A stretch of DNA of 8,381 nucleotides from positions 1 through 8,381 of the forward strand of contig SCSY01000116.1 in assembly GCA_004298625.1 (NCBI GenBank), given 5' to 3'. The translations under genes were made by a program, and so were the position numbers. This document shows positions 1-5,703 of this stretch, piece after piece. The notes beneath the pieces are model-generated. The model searched no databases and was not told the DNA's origin. It worked only from the letters and a program-made list of their open reading frames with translations. Positions within the stretch are counted from its first letter, which is position 1; every line of letters starts with the position of its first letter. This DNA is from Nitrospirota bacterium. GTDB taxonomy: Bacteria; Nitrospirota; Thermodesulfovibrionia; Thermodesulfovibrionales; UBA1546.

Positions 1-1
1 C

Positions 2-1651
2 ATCAAAGAGATACACAGGAGGCAGGGTGCAGTCGAACATCTTGTCGGCAATTATGAGCTGATAGAGACCCTGCGCAATAACTTCAGAAAGATCCAGGAT
101 ATCGAAAGATTGGCAAACAGGGTTGATGCAAAAACCGCTAACCCGCGGGACTTGATGGCAATTAAAGGCTCTGTTACACATCTGCCTGCAATCAGGAAAG
201 CGCTTTTTTCATCGCAGGAACCGTGGCTGAAATCCATAGCGGATGAGATATCGGAATTTTCGCTAATGAAGTCCCTGATAGAGGCGGCTGTTATCGATGC
301 TCCTCCCCTTAGTGTCAGAGACGGCGGGATTATAAAGAAGGGCTACAACAAAGAGATTGATGAGCTGAGGATGATATCGGACAGCGGAAAGGACTTTATT
401 GCAGAGCTTGAGCTGAGCGAAAAAAAGAAGACGGGCATCTCATCCCTGAAGGTGGGCTATAACAGGATATTCGGATATTACATCGAGGTGACAAAGGCAA
501 ACCTTGAACAGGTCCCCGAACACTATATAAGGAAACAGACTTTGGTCAGCGGAGAGAGGTTTATAACGCCTGAACTCAAGGAATATGAATCAAAGGTCAT
601 GGGAGCGGAAGAGAGGCTGAAAAATCTTGAGTATCAGGTCTTTAATGAGATACTCGATGAGGTCCAGAAAGAATCGGTAAATCTTGCAAAGACAGCCCAT
701 GCCATTGCAGCCTCGGATTTTCTGATCTCATTGGCAGTTGCGGCAAAAAGGCACAATTATGTCAAGCCTGTCATAGATGAAAGCGGCGTGCTCGAGATAC
801 TGGACGGAAGGCACCCTGTGCTTGAAAGGATCCCTGGAGAAGAGCGTTTTATCCCAAACAGCATACACCTTGACGCCGAGGCACAGAGGCTTATGATAAT
901 CACAGGGCCTAATATGGCAGGTAAATCCACATACATGAGGCAGATAGCCCTGATTGTGCTTATGGCTCAGCTTGGAGGGTTTGTCCCTGCATCTGAGGCA
1001 AGGATGGGCGTCGTTGACAGGATATTCACAAGGATAGGGGCGTCCGACTTTATAACAAAGGGGCAGAGCACATTTATGGTCGAGATGGTTGAGACGGCAA
1101 ACATTCTCAATAACGCGTCCTCAAAAAGCCTTATCATCATAGATGAGGTCGGAAGAGGTACGAGCACATTTGACGGCATCAGTATTGCATGGGCTGTTGC
1201 AGAGCATATAGCAAAGACATTGAAGGCGCGGACGCTGTTTGCAACGCATTACAATGAGCTCACGGAACTCAGCCTCACGCTTGAAGGCGTAAAGAACTAC
1301 AATGTAGCTGTAAAAGAATGGGGGGATGAGATAATATTCCTGAGAAAGGTCGAAGAAGGGCCTGCCGACAAGAGCTATGGCATTCAGGTTGCGCGGCTTG
1401 CGGGCCTTCCATCAGAGGTCATTGGAAGGGCGAAAGAGGTCCTTACAAACCTTGAAAAAGAGGAGCTGAACGAGGCAGGCGAACCCAAATTCGCAGGCCG
1501 CAGACATAAAAAAGGCACTGTCCAGCTTGACCTGTTTGCAATGGGGCAGGATCCGGTGGCAGGTGAAATAATGAAGCTCGACATCGAAAAGTTAACGCCT
1601 CAGGAGGCCTTGCATAAACTCAGGGAATTCAAAAAGAGGCTGGAAACATAA
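2..1651 (+). CDS. mutS: DNA mismatch repair protein MutS (3' part, start outside window)
   Basis: This is the C-terminal 549 residues of MutS, which recognises mismatches and insertion/deletion loops and recruits MutL using ATP. The frame is open from base 2, so the gene begins upstream; a usual MutS of about 860 residues would lack roughly 310 N-terminal residues here (mismatch-binding and connector domains). What remains is the core/lever domain (signature D-I-E-R-L-A-N-R-V near 104-130), the clamp region, and the ABC-type ATPase. The Walker A motif G-P-N-M-A-G-K-S-T lies near 905-931, and Walker B (I-I-I-D-E-V-G-R-G-T-S-T-F-D-G) near 1132-1176. The conserved A-T-H-Y-N-E-L follows near 1240-1260. 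A Q-L-D-L-F stretch at 1523-1537 resembles a beta-clamp-binding motif, and the extreme C-terminus has the usual helix-rich tail. It stops at TAA 1649-1651. It has no evident functional link to the hydrogenase genes downstream. Identification is certain; only completeness is unknown. Confidence 0.97.
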   Translation: MKEIHRRQGAVEHLVGNYELIETLRNNFRKIQDIERLANRVDAKTANPRDLMAIKGSVTHLPAIRKALFSSQEPWLKSIADEISEFSLMKSLIEAAVIDAPPLSVRDGGIIKKGYNKEIDELRMISDSGKDFIAELELSEKKKTGISSLKVGYNRIFGYYIEVTKANLEQVPEHYIRKQTLVSGERFITPELKEYESKVMGAEERLKNLEYQVFNEILDEVQKESVNLAKTAHAIAASDFLISLAVAAKRHNYVKPVIDESGVLEILDGRHPVLERIPGEERFIPNSIHLDAEAQRLMIITGPNMAGKSTYMRQIALIVLMAQLGGFVPASEARMGVVDRIFTRIGASDFITKGQSTFMVEMVETANILNNASSKSLIIIDEVGRGTSTFDGISIAWAVAEHIAKTLKARTLFATHYNELTELSLTLEGVKNYNVAVKEWGDEIIFLRKVEEGPADKSYGIQVARLAGLPSEVIGRAKEVLTNLEKEELNEAGEPKFAGRRHKKGTVQLDLFAMGQDPVAGEIMKLDIEKLTPQEALHKLREFKKRLET

Positions 1652-1696
1652 ACCCATTCTTTAAGTTTTTTCAGGGGCTGGAAATATTAAACCAAT
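1636..1696 (+). repeat. Imperfect direct repeat across the mutS stop codon
   Basis: Two imperfect copies of a 22-23 base unit lie at 1636-1657 and 1674-1696. Both share the core GGCTGGAAA, then A/T-rich sequence, then AAACC. They differ at about three positions plus a one-base gap. The first copy contains the mutS stop codon and the second lies in the spacer, so the second looks like a decayed local duplication of the end of mutS. No function is evident. Confidence 0.5.
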
Positions 1697-1814
1697 CCAT
1701 GAAATAATAGGCAAAACCCTCAGTATTTTATAGAAGAAGTTATCGTTTCAGAAGGTATTTATTTGAGGTGGTGGTTTTAAGCATAATTATCTGTCTTATA
1801 ACGAATTCAGCAAG

Positions 1815-1834
1815 ACTTAAAGTTGAACTTAAAG
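1815..1834 (+). repeat. Direct repeat of ACTTAAAG upstream of the cytochrome gene
   Basis: ACTTAAAG occurs at 1815-1822 and again at 1827-1834, with starts 12 bases apart, just upstream of a TATACA-like box (1841-1846) and the cytochrome start at 1857. Its reverse complement core CTTTAAG also occurs at 1659-1665 and 2266-2272. The spacing could suit a regulator binding on one face of the helix, but the region is AT-rich and chance is a fair explanation. No convincing -35/-10 pair was found in this 205-base spacer. Confidence 0.3.
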
Positions 1835-1856
1835 ATAATTTATACATGGAATAGAC

Positions 1857-2171
1857 ATGAAAAGGCTAAGTTTTCTTTCTCTAACAATCGGGGCAAGCAT
1901 ACTGGCAGGGATATTAATCTATCTTGTCGGGGGAACGCCTGACGGCGAGGCAATCTTTAAAAGAGAGGGCTGTATCGGTTGCCACAGTTTTAAGGGTAGG
2001 GGAGGCGGAGCAGGCCCTGAACTCACCGGCGTCACCGAAAGGAGAAGCGATAGCTGGATTAAAAAACATATCAAAGACCCCAAGATACACGACCCTGAGT
2101 CGAGAATGCCTCCATTCGAGCACCTCTCAGGAAAAGAGATAGCCGCCCTCGTAAGATATTTGAAAGACTGA
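1857..2171 (+). CDS. Small membrane-anchored monohaem cytochrome c
   Basis: A 104-residue class I c-type cytochrome that would carry electrons at the outer face of the cytoplasmic membrane. Residues 5-24 form one hydrophobic segment after K-R, either an uncleaved anchor or a signal peptide. The single haem site is C-I-G-C-H at 39-43 (F-K-R-E-G-C-I-G-C-H-S-F-K-G), followed by the typical G-P-E-L-T-G. The likely sixth ligand is Met84 in S-R-M-P-P-F, and a C-terminal helix (A-A-L-V-R-Y-L) closes the fold. ATG 1857 is chosen because the earlier ATG at 1846 hits a stop at once; only a weak GGA (1848-1850) serves as ribosome site. It sits 226 bases before the hydrogenase operon, which has its own promoter, so cotranscription is doubtful. 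Partner and redox role cannot be read from the sequence; a role in hydrogen-linked electron transfer is only a guess. Confidence 0.88.
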   Translation: MKRLSFLSLTIGASILAGILIYLVGGTPDGEAIFKREGCIGCHSFKGRGGGAGPELTGVTERRSDSWIKKHIKDPKIHDPESRMPPFEHLSGKEIAALVRYLKD

Positions 2172-2189
2172 TACTAACAACCACCTAAA

Positions 2190-2238
2190 TCCCCACTTTA
2201 CTAAGGGGGAATAAAAGAGATTCCCGACAAGCTGGAAT
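2190..2238 (+). repeat. Two adjacent hairpins, REP-like intergenic palindromes
   Basis: The first hairpin pairs TCCCC (2190-2194) with GGGGA (2206-2210). It continues, past a bulged A2195, with CTT (2196-2198) against AAG (2203-2205) around a four-base loop. The second pairs ATTCC (2220-2224) with GGAAT (2234-2238). The wording, a CCCC-CTTTACTAAG-GGGG hairpin and a GATTCCC...GGAATGA hairpin, resembles short palindromic repeats scattered between genes in many environmental bacteria. No T-run follows the first hairpin, so it is a poor intrinsic terminator, though it could still protect or end the cytochrome transcript. Confidence 0.5.
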
Positions 2239-2279
2239 GACACCTTACTTTAGCCTCCAAGAAAACTTTAAGAAAAAAC

Positions 2280-2308
2280 TTGACAAACATAATCGGGTGA
2301 AATAGCAT
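2280..2308 (+). promoter_or_regulatory. Sigma-70-like promoter of the hydrogenase operon
   Basis: A perfect -35 box TTGACA at 2280-2285 is followed, after 17 bases, by TAGCAT at 2303-2308 (four of six matches to TATAAT). It lies 88 bases before the hybO start, giving a leader of roughly 80 bases that contains an A/G-rich GAGGAGGGAGA stretch. A weak hairpin (2331-2345) in the leader includes two G-T pairs. No operator or sigma-54 site was recognised. Confidence 0.55.
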
Positions 2309-2396
2309 TTAAGTAATTCCATTTTGAGGAGGGAGATTTTCTCTTAGAAGAACGGCAAAGTGCAAGAGATAAACTTTTTATTACAAGAGGTGAATA

Positions 2397-3539
2397 ATGA
2401 GCGACCTTAAAGATTATCCGGATATTGCAGACGGCATTGAAAAAAAGGGCATATCCCGAAGGGATTTCATGAAATTCTGCACCGGCGTAGCAGTCACTCT
2501 GGGGTTGCCATTTGGCATGGGAACGCAGATTGCTGAGGCTGTGCTGAATCCAAAACGTCCGCCTGTTATATGGCTTGCAGCCCAGGCATGCACTGGATGC
2601 ACCGAGGCGCTGCTCAGATCAAATCATCCTACACTGGAGCATCTCATCCTGGATCTTATATCACTGGAATATCATGAGACCCTCAATGCCGGCTCTGGAA
2701 AACAGGCCGAGGACTGGCTTCGCAAAACAATTAAGGAAAACAAAGGCAAGTATATCCTTGTGGTTGACGGGTCCATACCTGTCAAAGACGGCGGCATTTA
2801 CGGAAAGATCGGCGGCAAGACCATGCTCTCTCTCTGCGAAGATATGAGCTCCCAGGCCGCGGCTGTCATAGCCATCGGCTCCTGCGCATCCTGGGGGGGC
2901 ATGCCTTCGGCAGATCCAAACCCTACCGGCGCGACCCCTGTATATCAGGTTCTTCAAAACAAGGGGATTAAAACGCCTGTGATAAATATCCCTACATGTC
3001 CTCCGAACCCATATAATTTTCTCTCGACAGTGCTTTATTACCTTACATTTAAAAAACTTCCTGAACTCGATGACAAACTAAGACCGAAATTTGCATTCAG
3101 CCGTCTAATTCATGACAATTGCGAGAGACGCCCCCATTTCGATGCAGGCAGGTTTGCCGTACAGTTCGGCGATGAGGGCCACAGGAAGGGATATTGTCTT
3201 TATAAGCTTGGGTGCAAAGGCCCCGAGACGCATAACAACTGTCCTACTCTATTATTCAATGACGTAGGCTCCGGCGCATGGCCTGTGGGAACCGGCCACC
3301 CGTGTTTCGGATGCTCTGAAAAAGGAGTGGGCTTTACCGTTCCTCTTCATACTCCCGCAAAACTCAAAGATATCACGCCGCCTGTTAATTTCCCCGGCAT
3401 AGCTGAAAAAAGAGGCAAAGGCGTTACTGTCGCTGCTGCGGCTGTTGTAGCAGGTCTTGCAGGAGCCGCGATAGGCGCAGGGGTCGCGACGTCAAAGAAA
3501 CTGGACAAGAAAAAAACCGGCTCTGAATCCAAGGAGTAG
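2397..3539 (+). CDS. hybO: [NiFe]-hydrogenase small subunit, HybO type
   Basis: The 380-residue electron-transfer subunit of a membrane-bound uptake-type hydrogenase; it passes electrons from the HybC active site through three Fe-S clusters. A twin-arginine signal S-R-R-D-F-M-K (R21-R22) exports the folded HybO-HybC pair. Proximal cluster ligands are C65, C68, C163 and C201. Distal ligands are H239, C242, C267 and C273. Medial ligands are C282, C303 and C306 with P296 (W-P-V), the pattern for a [3Fe-4S] medial cluster. C-T-G-C, not C-T-C-C, at the proximal site argues against the O2-tolerant six-cysteine type. A hydrophobic C-terminal segment near 344-365 anchors it to the membrane. Overall it reads very like Escherichia coli HybO as I remember it, in length and wording. 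One oddity: Ala64 stands where HybO and most relatives have Glu just before the first cluster cysteine. The start ATG 2397 has GAGG at 2387-2390. Confidence 0.96.
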   Translation: MSDLKDYPDIADGIEKKGISRRDFMKFCTGVAVTLGLPFGMGTQIAEAVLNPKRPPVIWLAAQACTGCTEALLRSNHPTLEHLILDLISLEYHETLNAGSGKQAEDWLRKTIKENKGKYILVVDGSIPVKDGGIYGKIGGKTMLSLCEDMSSQAAAVIAIGSCASWGGMPSADPNPTGATPVYQVLQNKGIKTPVINIPTCPPNPYNFLSTVLYYLTFKKLPELDDKLRPKFAFSRLIHDNCERRPHFDAGRFAVQFGDEGHRKGYCLYKLGCKGPETHNNCPTLLFNDVGSGAWPVGTGHPCFGCSEKGVGFTVPLHTPAKLKDITPPVNFPGIAEKRGKGVTVAAAAVVAGLAGAAIGAGVATSKKLDKKKTGSESKE

Positions 3540-3542
3540 GCC

Positions 3543-4517
3543 ATGGATATAAAAAGAAGAGATTTCTTAAAGGCAGTCGCCGGAAGCGGGCTTCTTATTG
3601 CATCGAATCCGGGTCAGGCTTTTGCCATTACGCGGCCTCCCAAGAACATGCCGCCTGAGGCTGTCGGAATGTTTTATGATTCCACGATCTGCATAGGCTG
3701 CAAGGTATGTCAGCACGCCTGCAAGGAATTCAATAACAGGCCTGCCGAACATACCATAAGGCCCCCTGAGATGGTAGACAGGGTATGGGACAATCCCGTT
3801 GACCTTTCGGCAAAGACCCTGAATATAATCAAGGCATACAGGCATGGGACAGGGGCCGGGAAAAACAACGAGGTTGACGGATTCGCTTTCATAAAGAGGC
3901 ACTGCATGCACTGCGTTGACCCGGCCTGTGTCTCCGCATGTCCTGTTTCGGCTCTGACAAAGGACCCTAAAAACGGAGTTGTCTCTTACAACAAAGATGC
4001 CTGCATAGGATGCCGTTACTGCCAGATAGCATGTCCTTTCAATATTCCGAAGTTTGAATTCGATGAACCATTTCCCCAGATAAGAAAGTGCCAGTTCTGC
4101 AACCACAGGTTCGCCGAGGGCAAATATTCCGCATGCTGTGAGTTCTGTCCGACCGGGGCGTCCATCTTCGGGCCTGCGAAAGACCTGCTTGAAGAGGCAA
4201 GGAAGAGATTGACCTTGAACCCCGGAGATTATTACGACTATCCCGTCCAGACAGTGAACTCAAATCAAAGGCTGAAACAAAAGGCCGCCAAATATATTAA
4301 TTACATTTACGGCGAAAAAGAAGTGGGGGGAACTCAATACATAATGCTTTCCGGAGTTCCTTTCGACAAGCTCGGTATGCCTGTTCTTTCGGAAAGCTCT
4401 GACGTTGCATTGTCTGAGGGAATCCAGCACACGCTTTATAAAGGAATGCTCGCGCCTGTGGCTGTCCTGGGAGGATTGTTATTTGCGGTTTACAGAAGCA
4501 CAAGGAATAAGGAATAA
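3543..4517 (+). CDS. hybA: Hydrogenase ferredoxin-type electron-transfer subunit HybA
   Basis: A 324-residue exported iron-sulfur protein linking the hydrogenase core to the membrane quinone subunit HybB. It starts with a Tat motif K-R-R-D-F-L-K (R5-R6) and a hydrophobic stretch to about residue 28. Sixteen ligand cysteines for four [4Fe-4S] clusters are visible in four groups: C50/53/56/60, C121/124/129/133, C154/157/160/164, and C183/186 with C198 or C199 and C202. This is the DmsB/HybA-type arrangement. A single hydrophobic segment near 301-317 (G-M-L-A-P-V-A-V-L-G-G-L-L-F-A-V-Y) followed by R/K residues is a C-terminal membrane anchor, as in E. coli HybA. The ATG lies 3 bases after the hybO stop, and its ribosome site AAGGAG (3531-3536) is inside the hybO end, so translation is probably coupled. 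Confidence 0.95.
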   Translation: MDIKRRDFLKAVAGSGLLIASNPGQAFAITRPPKNMPPEAVGMFYDSTICIGCKVCQHACKEFNNRPAEHTIRPPEMVDRVWDNPVDLSAKTLNIIKAYRHGTGAGKNNEVDGFAFIKRHCMHCVDPACVSACPVSALTKDPKNGVVSYNKDACIGCRYCQIACPFNIPKFEFDEPFPQIRKCQFCNHRFAEGKYSACCEFCPTGASIFGPAKDLLEEARKRLTLNPGDYYDYPVQTVNSNQRLKQKAAKYINYIYGEKEVGGTQYIMLSGVPFDKLGMPVLSESSDVALSEGIQHTLYKGMLAPVAVLGGLLFAVYRSTRNKE

Positions 4518-4541
4518 AAACTGCGGAATAAAGGAGTGTCC

Positions 4542-5687
4542 ATGATTGATGAAAGCAAACCTATAGGCGGAAAAATCTTAACAAAGCCTTTCATGTTTTT
4601 TTCGGCAATCGCGGCGATAGCCGCGATACTTCTGATAAAGCGTTTCATTTTCGGAATCGGGGCTGTTACCAATCTGAGCGACGGTTACCCCTGGGGCATC
4701 TGGATAGCTTATGACGTCGTTGTCGGCACCGGGCTCACATGTGGGGGATACGCTATCTCGCTCATAGTCTATGTTCTCAATAAAGGAGAATATCATCCGC
4801 TCATCAGGCCAGCTGTCATGGCGAGCCTGTTTGGTTATACGCTGGCGGGTGTTTCAATTTTCTTCGATGTGGGGCGATACTGGCAGGCATATAACCCTGT
4901 GCTTCCGAAATATGCGCAGGTGAACTCTGTGATGCTTGAGGTGGCGCTCTGCGTAATGGCATATATTGCCGTGCTCTGGATAGAGTTTACCCCTGTATTC
5001 GCCGAAAAATGGACCGACAAATTCAGAATTGTAAGCAGGCCTCTTAACAAGGTGCTTTTTGTATTTATAGCCCTCGGAGTCCTGCTCCCCACAATGCACC
5101 AGTCGTCTCTCGGCACGCTCATGGTTATTGCCGGTAAAAAGCTCTCGCCTCTCTGGCAGACCGCTTACATCCCGCTTCTTTTTTTAATTTCGGCAATCAC
5201 AATGGCTTACGCCGTTGTTATCTTCGAGTCGCTGATCTCGGCTATTGCCCTTAAAAGAGAAATGGAAACACCGATGCTTTCAAAACTTTCGTTGTATATG
5301 GTGGGGCTTACCGTGGTTTATCTTATAGTGCGTTTAGGCGATATCCTTTTGCGGGGCAAACTATTGCTGGCGTTCAACGGGGATTTCAAGGGTTTTATGT
5401 TCATAGTTGAAAACCTTTTATTCATACTGCCTTTTTTCCTTCTTTCTTCGCCTTCCAAAAGGAATAATCCCAAAATGCTTTTCTATGCAGCAATCTCGAT
5501 GCTGCTTGCGGGCGGTCTTTATCGCTTCGATACGTTCCTCATAGGCTTCGACCCGGGTCCGGGGTGGCAGTATTTCCCTGCATTCTCAGAGATAATGATA
5601 ACGCTCGGACTTATATCTATTGAGATTGTCGGTTATATGATCTTTGTGAAAAAACTGCCTGTGCTTCCGGCAGTCAGGCCTGCATAA
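4542..5687 (+). CDS. hybB: Hydrogenase membrane subunit HybB (NrfD/PsrC family)
   Basis: A 381-residue integral membrane protein that exchanges electrons with the quinone pool on behalf of the HybO-HybC-HybA module. About ten hydrophobic helices can be seen, roughly at residues 15-37, 48-76, 86-105, 124-147, 168-185, 203-235, 250-270, 288-303, 314-330 and 345-370. The conserved-looking segment Y-P-W-G-I-W-I-A-Y-D-V lies at the start of helix 2, as in NrfD-like proteins. No cofactor-binding motif is expected or seen. A GTG six bases upstream (4536) would also give an open frame, but it overlaps the ribosome site AAGGAG (4531-4536). ATG 4542, five bases after that site, is the better start. It follows hybA by 24 bases and precedes hybC by 16. 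Confidence 0.94.
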   Translation: MIDESKPIGGKILTKPFMFFSAIAAIAAILLIKRFIFGIGAVTNLSDGYPWGIWIAYDVVVGTGLTCGGYAISLIVYVLNKGEYHPLIRPAVMASLFGYTLAGVSIFFDVGRYWQAYNPVLPKYAQVNSVMLEVALCVMAYIAVLWIEFTPVFAEKWTDKFRIVSRPLNKVLFVFIALGVLLPTMHQSSLGTLMVIAGKKLSPLWQTAYIPLLFLISAITMAYAVVIFESLISAIALKREMETPMLSKLSLYMVGLTVVYLIVRLGDILLRGKLLLAFNGDFKGFMFIVENLLFILPFFLLSSPSKRNNPKMLFYAAISMLLAGGLYRFDTFLIGFDPGPGWQYFPAFSEIMITLGLISIEIVGYMIFVKKLPVLPAVRPA

Positions 5688-5703
5688 ATAAAAAGGAGGA
5701 GAT

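Noticed and set aside
2326..2345. GAGGAGGGAGA in the hybO leader as the ribosome site of a small leader peptide
   Set aside because: No start codon follows at a suitable distance with a meaningful frame. It is kept only as a leader feature.
3567..4106. Minus-strand open frame of 179 codons opposite hybA
   Set aside because: It is a shadow of the hybA cysteine-rich coding region, with no plausible start context or family resemblance.
4536..4538. GTG as the start of hybB
   Set aside because: It overlaps the AAGGAG ribosome site. ATG 4542 is correctly spaced five bases after it.
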